Shown here: positions 16,027 to 24,016 of the stretch, one piece after another
Position numbering within the stretch: position 1 is the stretch's first letter
How the letters are laid out: each line of letters begins with the position of its first letter
Source of the DNA: Bacteroidales bacterium
GTDB lineage: Bacteria > Bacteroidota > Bacteroidia > Bacteroidales > Paludibacteraceae
Length of the DNA stretch: 31,925 bases
Direction: 5' to 3'
Assembly: GCA_900767595.1 (NCBI GenBank)
Contig: CAAFZS010000068.1
Span: 1-31,925, forward strand
Notes under the pieces: model-generated
The model's input: only the letters and a program-made list of their open reading frames with translations
Databases searched by the model: none
Told to the model about the DNA's origin: nothing
Position numbers and translations under genes: made by a program

Positions 16027-18333
16027 TCATAATTGTTGTCCGAGGACATTGATTGCTTTGCCGTTTACCACCATTTTTACCCCATTTTCGCCCCAAATCT
16101 TCCTACATTTTGACCCATCCGCCTCTCCTCCTATCAGCCTTTCATCCTTTAAGTCCGTCCCCGTCTTTGTCACCATCAACGTCATCGGCAGATCAGTTGC
16201 CAATACCATCTTTCTAACCCGCGTTTGAGCCCCATCCGCCCACTGCACTTGGACATCCATCTCGCGATTAGGGAACCACCATCCGCTCCAATACGCCTCG
16301 GTCAGTTCTTCGCCATTGAAGGTGACGGTTGCATTATCCGCATCCTCAAAGGTTAAGGTCATCTTCTCGGGAGTTCCGAGTTGATAACGCTCGCCCATGT
16401 ATTTCACAAAGGGTTCGTGACGATTATTAAGCCAACGAAGCGCCGCATTGTACTCATCATTATAGTTTGGCCACCACACATTGTAAAGCGGACGATGATA
16501 CGTACTGTATTCGGGTTGGATAACGTCCACCATTGCGTCCAAATGCTCCTTCACGCGGTCGGCACGCAGGAAATCTCCTAAATAAACGAGCGTCTTCTTA
16601 ATAAACGTCTCTTTATATCTCTCGTTGCCCATCGCATAGCGGAAGAAAGCCGTGTGTTCGGGTTGAGATGCCCAGTTATGTTCGGGATCGTAGTTGGGGT
16701 TATACATATACTCCCACATATTGTAATCCGCCGGCATCCCATAGATACCGAAGCCATAGTCTAAGTCCTTGGCTAACACGCGCCAAACGGGCTTAAAACC
16801 GGTCTCCGCATCCAGCGGACGCCACCAAACGATGTTATTTCCGGGCCAATCGACGTTATTAAAGAAGAGCTCCATTATCTCGTAGTTCATGAACTCCTCG
16901 ATATCAATCATTTGTTCATATTCTTCCCACGTATGTCCGGGGGTAGCCATGAAGGTCTTAAACTCGGTCCATTGGTCCCATTCACCGGATTTCAGTTCGC
17001 CCCAGTTCTCGACCATTGTGATATCCTCTAAGCCATCGTAGTAGGTGTAGATATTATCCTCATTACTGCGGTCACGGATAGCTAATATTCCCTTGTATTC
17101 GCCATTGAAGAACACGATAGCGGGTCTCCACCCCATCCAGTCGATATCGCGGTAGAGTGCCATACTGCGTTGCATCAATGCGTCACGCATATAAAGGTAG
17201 TCGAAATCATTAGCCGCATTGTGTAAGATAATCGACTTAAAGTCGGTGATTCCGGGTCGCTGGTCAGGGAAGAACTCATAGTCGAGCCGCTTCTCGCCAA
17301 AACGTTTATTAGCATAGATAAGTAACGATTTGAGCGGGTTAGTACGAGAGGCGTTACCATGTACACGCGTCTCAGTGAGTTGGTGTAAGGTAGCTTCCTT
17401 ATCTGTGCACTCAAAGAACTCGAAACTCACCGGCCGACGCCAGTCGAACCGGAAGTTCTCTTGCCAAGAGGCATAACTACCCTTGACTAAGATACCGAAC
17501 TTGTCGTCGTACCAGTATTTGTCATCGCCTACGAGGGAGATAATCGGCATATCCGTTTCGTGATTAAGGAAAAGATACGACTCGGTGCGAGCCATCGGAC
17601 TTAGATTTCCCTGGCAGAAGAGTTTAGCCTTAATCGCCATACTCTTGTCCACGCGGATAGAAACCGCCTTCGTGGATACAGTACCATGATTGGCATTAGG
17701 TTCGCTACCATCCACCGTATACCTTATATATGTATTCGCGGGCGCGCCCGCGGGAATAGATACCGTCACATAGATCGTTCGGCTTGTAGTAAACACACGC
17801 CCCGCCTCACTAAAATCCGGAGAAGGAAGGATCTTCTTATTGCTAAGTACCACATTCTCGTTGACTTTTTTGGGAGTGGCATTGCGGAAGAAACCGAGTT
17901 CACCACTACCATTATAACCATAGGAGATATTCGGTGCAGGCATCTTAGGAATAGCTACGAGGGAGTCGATAGGTTCCTTGTTCTTGAACAGATAGACGGC
18001 GCCGTCCTTACCGCTCTCCAAACGGAAAGACATATGCCAAGCGCCTTTGTCCTCATCCTTATCACAATAAACCAAAGTGTAAGCATGAGCATCCAAAGAA
18101 TAGTTAGGTAAGTTACAGGCTTTCTTCGCCTTAGGACCATCACCAAGTTGGTAGTTCTGTAGGTTAACGGCAGTGTTACCATCGTTATAGAGTTCCACCC
18201 ACGAATCAGGGAACTCATTACTGTCATCTACCACGCAATCAATGTTCGATTGCATAATCTCTGTGATCCTAACCTCACTGAATACCGCGCACGACAATGC
18301 GCAAAATAGTACAAACAGATTTGTGCGTCTCAT
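16027..18333 (-). CDS. Secreted CotH-kinase protein with lamin-tail and CHB_HEX-like domains
   Basis: 768 residues from the ATG at 18333, chosen because the longer frame begins with a TTG inside the promoter. Signal peptide (about 1-19), then a lamin-tail domain (VRITEIMQSN ... DSWVELYNDG ... LQNYQLGDG), a short Ig-like chitobiase/hexosaminidase C-terminal-type segment (YIRYTVDGSEPN near 200), and a CotH kinase domain with RVHGNASR, a YMRDALMQR helix, NNVDWPGNN and KDLDYGFG (Asp-x-x-Asp-like metal site). CotH of Bacillus spores is a secreted atypical kinase that phosphorylates coat proteins. The last residues (VKMVVNGKAINVLGQQL) resemble a short type IX secretion tail. The domain trio is common in Bacteroidota and other secreted CotH proteins; the substrate is unknown. 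It has its own promoter. Confidence 0.85.
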   Translation of the reverse strand: MRRTNLFVLFCALSCAVFSEVRITEIMQSNIDCVVDDSNEFPDSWVELYNDGNTAVNLQNYQLGDGPKAKKACNLPNYSLDAHAYTLVYCDKDEDKGAWHMSFRLESGKDGAVYLFKNKEPIDSLVAIPKMPAPNISYGYNGSGELGFFRNATPKKVNENVVLSNKKILPSPDFSEAGRVFTTSRTIYVTVSIPAGAPANTYIRYTVDGSEPNANHGTVSTKAVSIRVDKSMAIKAKLFCQGNLSPMARTESYLFLNHETDMPIISLVGDDKYWYDDKFGILVKGSYASWQENFRFDWRRPVSFEFFECTDKEATLHQLTETRVHGNASRTNPLKSLLIYANKRFGEKRLDYEFFPDQRPGITDFKSIILHNAANDFDYLYMRDALMQRSMALYRDIDWMGWRPAIVFFNGEYKGILAIRDRSNEDNIYTYYDGLEDITMVENWGELKSGEWDQWTEFKTFMATPGHTWEEYEQMIDIEEFMNYEIMELFFNNVDWPGNNIVWWRPLDAETGFKPVWRVLAKDLDYGFGIYGMPADYNMWEYMYNPNYDPEHNWASQPEHTAFFRYAMGNERYKETFIKKTLVYLGDFLRADRVKEHLDAMVDVIQPEYSTYHRPLYNVWWPNYNDEYNAALRWLNNRHEPFVKYMGERYQLGTPEKMTLTFEDADNATVTFNGEELTEAYWSGWWFPNREMDVQVQWADGAQTRVRKMVLATDLPMTLMVTKTGTDLKDERLIGGEADGSKCRKIWGENGVKMVVNGKAINVLGQQL

Positions 18334-18354
18334 GGTTATTACATAATTTTTGTG

Positions 18355-18386
18355 CAAAGATACAACAATTTTTGCACATATGCAAA
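18355..18386 (-). promoter_or_regulatory. Promoter of the CotH-family gene
   Basis: Minus-strand TTTG (18386-18383), 20-bp spacer and TATCTTTG (18362-18355), a perfect Bacteroidota -33/-7 pair. The expected transcription start near 18348 leaves a leader of only about 15 nt before the ATG at 18333. Confidence 0.8.
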
Positions 18387-18406
18387 TTTATTTGATATTT
18401 TTTTGA

Positions 18407-19744
18407 TTATTTACTTAATACATCCAGCTGCAAGACAGGCGCATCCATAGAGGAAAGGGGTTCCCAATCGGGGAGCCCTTTTTCGTTGGGATTACCCTTC
18501 TTACAGAAATTTGAATAGTAATGCAAGAAGCGGTTGGATAGTTCATAATCCTCCTCTTGCCAATCATAGACAGTATTCGTACTCAGGTTTCCCATTGCAT
18601 ACTCGATATCCGACGAGTGGACGGCACCCTTCAATTGCGGATCACGCGAACGGCAAAAACGATAACGATAGACGGTATTGTCTGCCTCCAACTGATATGC
18701 ACATAAGTTACGCGTGATATCGGATATGAACAACCCAAAATAAGACGAGTCAAGCGGATAACCCTCTAACGAGTTCCAACCCGCCAATAAAGGTACTTGC
18801 GCTTGTTGTTTCGCTTGATAGAGCACATCCGGATTATCGGTCAGCACATACCCGTCAACAACCGGTTGAGGCATACCTTGTAAAGCATAAACTTGTAATA
18901 GTTCGTCTGCATTCATTGCGCGCAGTTCGCTCATCGACTTACCTTGTGTGAGTTGTAGCCCTTGTTGCTGAGCCTGTTCCAGCGTTAATACTTGTGCCGG
19001 AGCAACATTAGCACCGGAGGATAAGATTGCTCCTACTATATTGTCTTTAGCAAGGGGAGAAATCATAAGCAGCGACACACTAAACGAACCCGCACTCTCG
19101 CCGGCAATAGTGATACGATTGGGATTGCCACCGAAAGAGGCAATGTTTCTTTTTATCCAATCTATGGCCGCTGCTTGGTCCATTAGTCCATAGTTGCCCG
19201 AACCATGATAGTCGGTCTCGGCACTGAGTTGGGGATGGGCAAAGAACCCAAAGATATCTTCGCGATAGTTAGCGGTAACGGTTACCACACCGGTTGCAGC
19301 CATCGCTGCGCCATCATAGCGGTACTCACTAGCACTTCCTCCTATCCATCCTCCTCCATTGAAATAGATGAGAACCGGCAGAGCTTGAGCGGTTCGTTTG
19401 GCAGGTGTCCAAACATTGAGATAAAGACAGTCTTCACTAAACTTAGGCCCGCGAAAACACATATCCGAATAACGGGGCAGCTGCATTGGATCATTCGCAA
19501 AGTCTTTGGTAGGAAGTACCCCACCCCACGCTTGTACCGGTTGGGGTGCACGCCAGCGCAACTCACCTACCGGCGGTTGAGCATAAGGAATACCCAAGTA
19601 CGCCTTCACTGTTTCGTTGAGTTGGACACCCTCGATGGTACCACCTTCTATGGTCATCTGTAAAGTGACAGGGCGACAAGCGGTGAAGGATAGAATAAGG
19701 ATTTGAGCTACGAGCAAACTCGCTAAATGAGGTAATTTAGACAT
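18407..19744 (-). CDS. Type B carboxylesterase lipoprotein
   Basis: 445 residues from the ATG at 19744; the frame extends upstream through the promoter, so that extension is rejected. Lipobox LSFTAC (C23) predicts a surface or periplasmic lipoprotein. It is an alpha/beta hydrolase of the carboxylesterase type B family: YLGIPYAQPPVGELRWRAPQ, EDCLYLNVWTP, oxyanion-hole GGGW (130-133), nucleophile elbow GESAG (S217), probable acid E327 and base H376. The acid-to-His distance is 49 residues, shorter than usual in the family (about 90-110), suggesting a trimmed lid or cap region. Its place beside a glycan locus suggests it could remove ester groups such as acetyl from the glycan, but the substrate is not shown. 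It has its own promoter. Confidence 0.88.
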   Translation of the reverse strand: MSKLPHLASLLVAQILILSFTACRPVTLQMTIEGGTIEGVQLNETVKAYLGIPYAQPPVGELRWRAPQPVQAWGGVLPTKDFANDPMQLPRYSDMCFRGPKFSEDCLYLNVWTPAKRTAQALPVLIYFNGGGWIGGSASEYRYDGAAMAATGVVTVTANYREDIFGFFAHPQLSAETDYHGSGNYGLMDQAAAIDWIKRNIASFGGNPNRITIAGESAGSFSVSLLMISPLAKDNIVGAILSSGANVAPAQVLTLEQAQQQGLQLTQGKSMSELRAMNADELLQVYALQGMPQPVVDGYVLTDNPDVLYQAKQQAQVPLLAGWNSLEGYPLDSSYFGLFISDITRNLCAYQLEADNTVYRYRFCRSRDPQLKGAVHSSDIEYAMGNLSTNTVYDWQEEDYELSNRFLHYYSNFCKKGNPNEKGLPDWEPLSSMDAPVLQLDVLSK

Positions 19745-19797
19745 GGTTAAAAAAGAATTTATGATGTGTTTATTGTTTTTGCTACGCTTAGCGACTA

Positions 19798-19829
19798 CAA
19801 AGTTACTACTTTTTTTTGGATTGTACAAA
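19798..19829 (-). promoter_or_regulatory. Promoter of the carboxylesterase gene
   Basis: Minus-strand TTTG (19829-19826), 20 bp, TAACTTTG (19805-19798). Transcription should start near 19791, about 47 nt before the ATG. It is divergent from the gmk promoter. Confidence 0.75.
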
Positions 19830-19844
19830 TTTTTTGCATAAAAA

Positions 19845-19876
19845 TTTGCGTATATCAGAAAAAAAGCGTACCTTTG
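19845..19876 (+). promoter_or_regulatory. gmk promoter
   Basis: TTTG (19845-19848), 20-bp spacer, TACCTTTG (19869-19876). The expected start near 19883 coincides with the beginning of the heptamer array that forms the whole gmk leader. Confidence 0.8.
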
Positions 19877-19883
19877 CACCCGA

Positions 19884-19914
19884 AATCCTTATTCCTCAAT
19901 CCTCAATCTTCAAT
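19884..19914 (+). repeat. Heptamer tandem array forming the gmk leader
   Basis: AATCCTT-ATTCCTC-AATCCTC-AATCTTC-AAT, four 7-bp units ending directly at the gmk ATG. The same unit occurs in opposite orientation relative to the gene at 27235-27269. Here the transcript is pyrimidine-rich with no Shine-Dalgarno. Confidence 0.75.
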
Positions 19915-20490
19915 ATGTTACTCATCATCTGTGCTCCCAGTGGTAGTGGTAAATCCACAATGGTACAACATTTATTATCCACGTATCCCGGACGTTTTGA
20001 ACTCTCCGTATCTTGTACTACGCGTGCTCCGCGCGGACAAGAAGTCGATGGTCGCGAATACTATTTCATTTCCCGTGAGGATTTTGAACAAAAAATACAA
20101 GAGGGTGCTTTCATTGAGCACGAGCAAGTATATGAAGGCTTATATTACGGTACCCTCTATTCCGAGATTGACCGTATCCAAAGCAAAGGTGCCGTCCCTA
20201 TCTTTGATGTCGATGTCAAAGGAGGCATTCACTTAGAGCGCATCTTCGGGGATAAAGCACTATCGATCTTCGTATGCCCGCCAAGCATAGAAGAGTTATC
20301 TCGTAGGTTACATAGCCGCGGAGACACCTCGGAAGAGATGATACAGAAACGGTTAGCGAAAGCATCCATCGAGATGGAGGATGCCAAAGAGTTTGATATA
20401 CAATTAGTGAATGACAACCTCTCCTCTGCCTTCCAACAACTGGAGAAGATTATCGATACTTATTTTCCTCAGAGTCACCCAAAAGACTGA
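19915..20490 (+). CDS. gmk: Guanylate kinase
   Basis: 191 residues from the ATG at 19915; the frame continues upstream through the promoter, and MLLIICAPSGSGKST is the normal N-terminus. It converts GMP and ATP to GDP and ADP. P-loop APSGSGKST at 7-15, GMP-binding segment SCTTRAPRGQEVDGREYYF, and the DVDVKGG strand are all present; length is normal. It is transcribed divergently from the esterase gene, and its last 41 bp overlap the 3' end of rsgA on the other strand. Confidence 0.96.
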   Translation: MLLIICAPSGSGKSTMVQHLLSTYPGRFELSVSCTTRAPRGQEVDGREYYFISREDFEQKIQEGAFIEHEQVYEGLYYGTLYSEIDRIQSKGAVPIFDVDVKGGIHLERIFGDKALSIFVCPPSIEELSRRLHSRGDTSEEMIQKRLAKASIEMEDAKEFDIQLVNDNLSSAFQQLEKIIDTYFPQSHPKD

Positions 20491-21451
20491 CATAAGACTC
20501 GTATCGTGAATAAGCGATTTCTTTCTCCACCGCTTTGACGACCGCACAACCGGGCGTGCCGGGAAGATGGAGACAATCGGAGAAACGGCACTCTTGTCCA
20601 ATACGGAAGATCTCCCTGAAATAATGGCTGACTTCCGTTTTTTTCATATCAAATGTACCAAAGCCTTTTATTCCCGGTGTGTCTATGACACACGACCGCT
20701 GCGCTGTAGGACCGCTATCGCTGTAAGACCGCTGCGCTGTAGGACCGCTATCGCTGTCGGAATCAAGGAAATACATACAGCTAAAAGTAGTAGTATGCAT
20801 GCCTGTATCGTGAACCTTGGATATATCTGCCACACGGGTCACATCCTTCCCCATCAGCGCATTGATAAGCGTCGACTTGCCGACACCGCTGTTGCCGGAG
20901 AAGAGAGTTACCTTTCCGCTTAAAAGCGGAAGCAATGATGAATTGAACCGCTTCGCTGAATGATGAAATGATGAATTGTTGAATTCTTTGGCACAAATGG
21001 CGAAGGTGGGATAGCCAAGAGACTCATACAGGTCGCGCAACTGCTTTAGATAGGCCTGTTCTTCCTCGGTCAGCAGGTCAATCTTATTGAATACCAACAC
21101 AGCCGGCACTCGATAGGCCTCGCAGGTAGCGAGGAAACGATCAATAAACGTAGTCGATGTCTGCGGATGGTTGACGGTCACCAGTAGCATCACTTGGTCC
21201 ACGTTAGCCGCTAAGATATGGCTCATCTTGCTAAGGTTAGTGGATTTGCGGATGATATAGTTTTTACGGTCATAGATGTCCGTTATCCACTGCGTACCAT
21301 CGGCTTGGACCTCCACCTCCACATAGTCGCCTACGGCGACGGGGTTGGTAGAACGAATCCCCTTGGTACGAAAATTCCCTTTGAGAACAGCGGTAGAGCC
21401 GTCCTCAAGGGAATAAGCGGTACTGGTTGATTTGACGATGAGGGCCTTCAT
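20450..21451 (-). CDS. rsgA: Ribosome small subunit-dependent GTPase A with two repeat-derived insertions
   Basis: RsgA (YjeQ) is a circularly permuted GTPase that helps mature the 30S subunit. 333 residues, longer than the usual ~300-310. An OB-fold comes first, then G4 NKID (122-125), G1 GNSGVGKST (186-194), a switch region around TTTF (about 210-213), G3 DTPG (247-250), and a C-terminal zinc knuckle (C278, C283, H285, C292). Two stretches look foreign: about 156-173 (NNSSFHHSAKRFNSS) in the normally short linker before G1, and 222-243 between switch I and G3, encoded by a 66-bp repeat array. All motifs are intact, so function is probably retained. Its ATG overlaps the frr stop by one base (TAATG). 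Confidence 0.93.
   Translation of the reverse strand: MKALIVKSTSTAYSLEDGSTAVLKGNFRTKGIRSTNPVAVGDYVEVEVQADGTQWITDIYDRKNYIIRKSTNLSKMSHILAANVDQVMLLVTVNHPQTSTTFIDRFLATCEAYRVPAVLVFNKIDLLTEEEQAYLKQLRDLYESLGYPTFAICAKEFNNSSFHHSAKRFNSSLLPLLSGKVTLFSGNSGVGKSTLINALMGKDVTRVADISKVHDTGMHTTTFSCMYFLDSDSDSGPTAQRSYSDSGPTAQRSCVIDTPGIKGFGTFDMKKTEVSHYFREIFRIGQECRFSDCLHLPGTPGCAVVKAVEKEIAYSRYESYVSLLGDSEENKYR
20695..20760 (-). repeat. 16/17-bp tandem array inside rsgA (sense orientation)
   Basis: Four units of 17-16-17-16 bp on the coding strand (consensus CTTTCAGCGNAGCGGT; here CCTACAGCGCAGCGGT alternating with a 17-mer containing CAGCGATAGCGGT). Total 66 bp, exactly 22 codons, encoding a twice-repeated SDSGPTAQRS peptide. 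The TAG within each 17-mer is read as GAT-AGC, so no stop arises. Confidence 0.9.
20933..20985 (-). repeat. Composite TTCATCAT-type element inside rsgA
   Basis: The coding strand reads CAATTCATCATTTCATCATT, then CAGCGAAGCGGTT, then CAATTCATCATTG. The core CATTCAGCGAAGCGGT belongs to the 16-bp family and the flanks are TTCATCAT units. A close relative lies at 25083-25130 between two genes. It is read in frame and encodes the linker before the RsgA P-loop. Confidence 0.8.
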
Positions 21452-22011
21452 TAGACGGTCATTATCTCCTTCTCTTTCTTGGCGTAAACCTCGTCAATGA
21501 GTTTGATGTACTTATCGTGCATCTTCTGCATCTCGTTCTCTGCGTCTTTCTCTGCGTCCTCGGGCAGTCCCTCTTTGATTTGTTTCTTGAGGGTCTCGAT
21601 AGCGTCGCGACGAGCATTACGGATAGACAGTTTCGCATTCTCGGCTTCGCCCTTACATTGTTTAGCCAATTCGCGACGACGCTCCTCCGTCAATGGGGGG
21701 ATAATAAGACGAATGCACTCACCGTTATTGTTTGGAGCCAACCCGATATTCGAGTTGATGAGAGCACGCTCGATAACGCCGAGCAGGTTCTTCTCCCATG
21801 GTTGGATCTGAATCGTACGTGCATCGGGGGTGGTGATGGTCGCAGCATTCGCCAGCGGGGTCATCGAACCGTAATAATCAATTTTTACTGCATCAAGGAT
21901 GCGAACAGAAGCCTTGCCGGCACGGATGTGCGCTAAGGCATCGTCTAAGAACATCACTGCGGATTGCATTAACTCTTCTGCATCCGATTGGATTTTGTTT
22001 ACTTCAATCAT
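21451..22011 (-). CDS. frr: Ribosome recycling factor
   Basis: 186 residues, normal length. It splits post-termination ribosomes together with EF-G. Family motifs are clear: RAGKASVRILDAVKIDYYGS, TPLANAATI, ARTIQIQPWE, the helix around INSNIGLAPNNNGECIRL, and the charged helix PPLTEERRRELAKQ, then a long helix with IRNARRDA. It lies 15 bp after pyrH, a conserved pairing in bacteria, and its TAA shares one base with the rsgA ATG. Confidence 0.97.
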   Translation of the reverse strand: MIEVNKIQSDAEELMQSAVMFLDDALAHIRAGKASVRILDAVKIDYYGSMTPLANAATITTPDARTIQIQPWEKNLLGVIERALINSNIGLAPNNNGECIRLIIPPLTEERRRELAKQCKGEAENAKLSIRNARRDAIETLKKQIKEGLPEDAEKDAENEMQKMHDKYIKLIDEVYAKKEKEIMTV

Positions 22012-22026
22012 GGTGTTTTCGTTTAT

Positions 22027-22728
22027 TTAGGGTTTAACTAAGGTTCCGATGGATTGACCTTTAATCACTTTCATCAGGTTGCCCGGCGTGTCCATATCAA
22101 AGACATAGATGGGCATCTTATTCTCCTTACAGAGCGTAATCGCCGTCAGATCCATGATACGTAAGTTCTTTTGCAATATCTCATCATAGGTGATGGTCTC
22201 GAACTTCGTTGCCTTCGGGTCTTTCTCGGGGTCAGCGGAATAGATACCATCTACGCGCGTACCCTTGAACATAATATCGGCTTCAATCTCAATAGCGCGC
22301 AAAGCGGAAGCGGTATCGGTGGTGAAATATGGGTTTCCCGTTCCACCGGCAATGATAACCACCTCGCCCTTATCAAAGAGCCGCAGCGCTTTCTGCTTGT
22401 CATAGAGGGCTCCAACAGGGGCCATGTTAATAGAGGTGAGCAGTCTCACTTTTTGTCCCCTCTGTTGCAATGCCGAACGAAGGGCAAGCGAGTTAATGAC
22501 GGTAGCAAGCATACCCATTTGGTCGCCACTGACGCGGTCAAAACCTTGTTGGGCACCGCTCAGTCCGCGGAAGATATTTCCGCCACCGATGACAATACCG
22601 ATTTGAATACCTTGCTGAGCAATCTCGTGTATCTGCTCTGCGTAACTGTCCAATCGCTCGGCGTCGATACCGTAGCCTTGTTTACCCATGAGGCTTTCGC
22701 CGGATAATTTTAATAATATTCTCTTCAT
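22027..22728 (-). CDS. pyrH: UMP kinase
   Basis: 233 residues from the ATG at 22728 (MKRILLKLSGESL). An in-frame start further upstream would overlap the previous gene and adds no conserved sequence. It makes UDP from UMP. Motifs: KLSGESL (7-13), IGIVIGGGNIFRG, GDQMGMLATVINSLAL, GTGNPYFTTDTA, and the DGIYSADP loop typical of the amino-acid-kinase fold. It starts 5 bp after the gamma carbonic anhydrase gene and precedes frr. Confidence 0.96.
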   Translation of the reverse strand: MKRILLKLSGESLMGKQGYGIDAERLDSYAEQIHEIAQQGIQIGIVIGGGNIFRGLSGAQQGFDRVSGDQMGMLATVINSLALRSALQQRGQKVRLLTSINMAPVGALYDKQKALRLFDKGEVVIIAGGTGNPYFTTDTASALRAIEIEADIMFKGTRVDGIYSADPEKDPKATKFETITYDEILQKNLRIMDLTAITLCKENKMPIYVFDMDTPGNLMKVIKGQSIGTLVKP

Positions 22729-22733
22729 AACTT

Positions 22734-23264
22734 TTAATTTTGAGAGTACCACGTCGAATACATGGCGTAGTTATGTGCAATGCGCTTATTGATTTCCTCC
22801 GTTTGGGCAGGGTCCGCTTTCTTAATGAACTTAGCGGGTACACCTCCCCACACTTCGTAGGGTCCGATCTTCGTTCCTTTGAGCACCAAAGCATTGGCGG
22901 CTACGATAGCACCTTCGCCGACCTCGGCATCATCCAGTATGGTGCAACCCATTCCTAATAAAGCATAGTCGTGAATATGTGCTCCGTGGATGGTCACGTT
23001 ATGTCCTACGGACACGTAGTCGCCCATCTCAATGGTGGATTTCTGGTAAAGGGTATGCAGCACTGCCCCATCTTGGATGTTGCAGTGCTTGCCAATCGTG
23101 ATTGTGTTCACATCGCCTCTGAGGACGGAGTTGAACCATAGCGAACAACCTTCGCCTACGGTCACATCTCCGACCACGGTCGCATTCTCTGCCATAAAGA
23201 CATCCGAAGCGATACGCGGGGTGAGTACCTCCCCATTGCGATTGATGGTTTTAATCAGTGCCAT
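22734..23264 (-). CDS. Gamma carbonic anhydrase-family left-handed beta-helix protein
   Basis: 176 residues with hexapeptide-repeat signature through about residues 27-145 (VVGDVTVGEG, ITIGKHCNIQ, IEMGDYVSVG, AEVGEGAIVA). The three metal-ligand histidines are visible: H70 (AVLH), H88 (VGHN) and H93 (IHG), with the 5-residue spacing of the latter pair as in archaeal Cam. It closes with an amphipathic helical tail (PAQTEEINKRIAHNYAMY) like YrdA/CaiE-type proteins. Many relatives lack measurable carbonic anhydrase activity, so the reaction is unsure. It lies 2 bp after tpiA and 5 bp before pyrH. Confidence 0.88.
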   Translation of the reverse strand: MALIKTINRNGEVLTPRIASDVFMAENATVVGDVTVGEGCSLWFNSVLRGDVNTITIGKHCNIQDGAVLHTLYQKSTIEMGDYVSVGHNVTIHGAHIHDYALLGMGCTILDDAEVGEGAIVAANALVLKGTKIGPYEVWGGVPAKFIKKADPAQTEEINKRIAHNYAMYSTWYSQN

Positions 23265-23266
23265 AA

Positions 23267-24016
23267 TTAACGGGCATTGATGATAGCAACGAACTTCTCT
23301 GCTACGAGGCTGGCACCACCAATGAGTCCGCCATCTACATCGGGTTTGGAGAAGAGCTCTTCGGCATTCTTCTCATTGCACGAACCGCCATAAAGGATGG
23401 TGGTGTCTTCTGCTAACTGTTTGCCATAGGTAGCCTCTACGAGCGAGCGGATATATGCATGCATCTCCTCGGCTTGGTCAGGGGTAGCGGTCAGACCCGT
23501 ACCAATAGCCCAAACGGGTTCGTAAGCAAGGGTGATCTTACCGAAGTCCTCTGCGCTGAGGTTGAAGACCGAACCTTCGAGTTGAGCCTTAACTACCTCG
23601 TTTTGGAAGTTACCTTCGCGCTCCTCTTTGATCTCACCGATGCAGAAGATGGGCTTGAGGTTGTTAGCCAATGCCAGTTGCACTTTCTCTTTGAGGATCT
23701 CAGGGGTCTCGTGATAGTATTGACGACGCTCACTGTGACCGAGGATGCAATACGTAGCACCGGTGGAAGCTACCATCTCTGCGCTTACTTCGCCTGTGAA
23801 AGCACCCTTCTCTTTGTCAGCGCAGTTCTCTGCGGCAAGAGCGATAGGCGTTCCTTTGAGCATTTCTGCGGCTTTAGCCAGATGAATGAACGGAGTGGCA
23901 ATAACCACGGTGCATTTGGGGTTCTTAACTTGAGCTTTCAGCTCGTTGACTAAATCGAGTCCTTCTTGCAGGTTCTTGTTCATTTTCCAGTTACCTGCGA
24001 CCATTTTTGTTCTCAT
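23267..24016 (-). CDS. tpiA: Triose-phosphate isomerase
   Basis: 249 residues, normal length. It interconverts dihydroxyacetone phosphate and glyceraldehyde 3-phosphate. Active-site residues are all present: N9 and K11 in AGNWKMN, H94 in ILGHSERR, E166 in AYEPVWAIGTG, and the phosphate loop GGSCNEKN and GGLIGGASL. The ATG at 24016 overlaps the upstream gene by 26 bp; another ATG at 24004 (MVAGNWKMN) is possible, but the longer form matches relatives of the type MR-x-x-(I/V)VAGNW. Confidence 0.96.
   Translation of the reverse strand: MRTKMVAGNWKMNKNLQEGLDLVNELKAQVKNPKCTVVIATPFIHLAKAAEMLKGTPIALAAENCADKEKGAFTGEVSAEMVASTGATYCILGHSERRQYYHETPEILKEKVQLALANNLKPIFCIGEIKEEREGNFQNEVVKAQLEGSVFNLSAEDFGKITLAYEPVWAIGTGLTATPDQAEEMHAYIRSLVEATYGKQLAEDTTILYGGSCNEKNAEELFSKPDVDGGLIGGASLVAEKFVAIINAR

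Noticed and set aside
19744..19879. Upstream extension of the esterase reading frame
   Set aside because: It covers the promoter pair and lacks a signal peptide; the ATG at 19744 starts directly with the lipoprotein signal.
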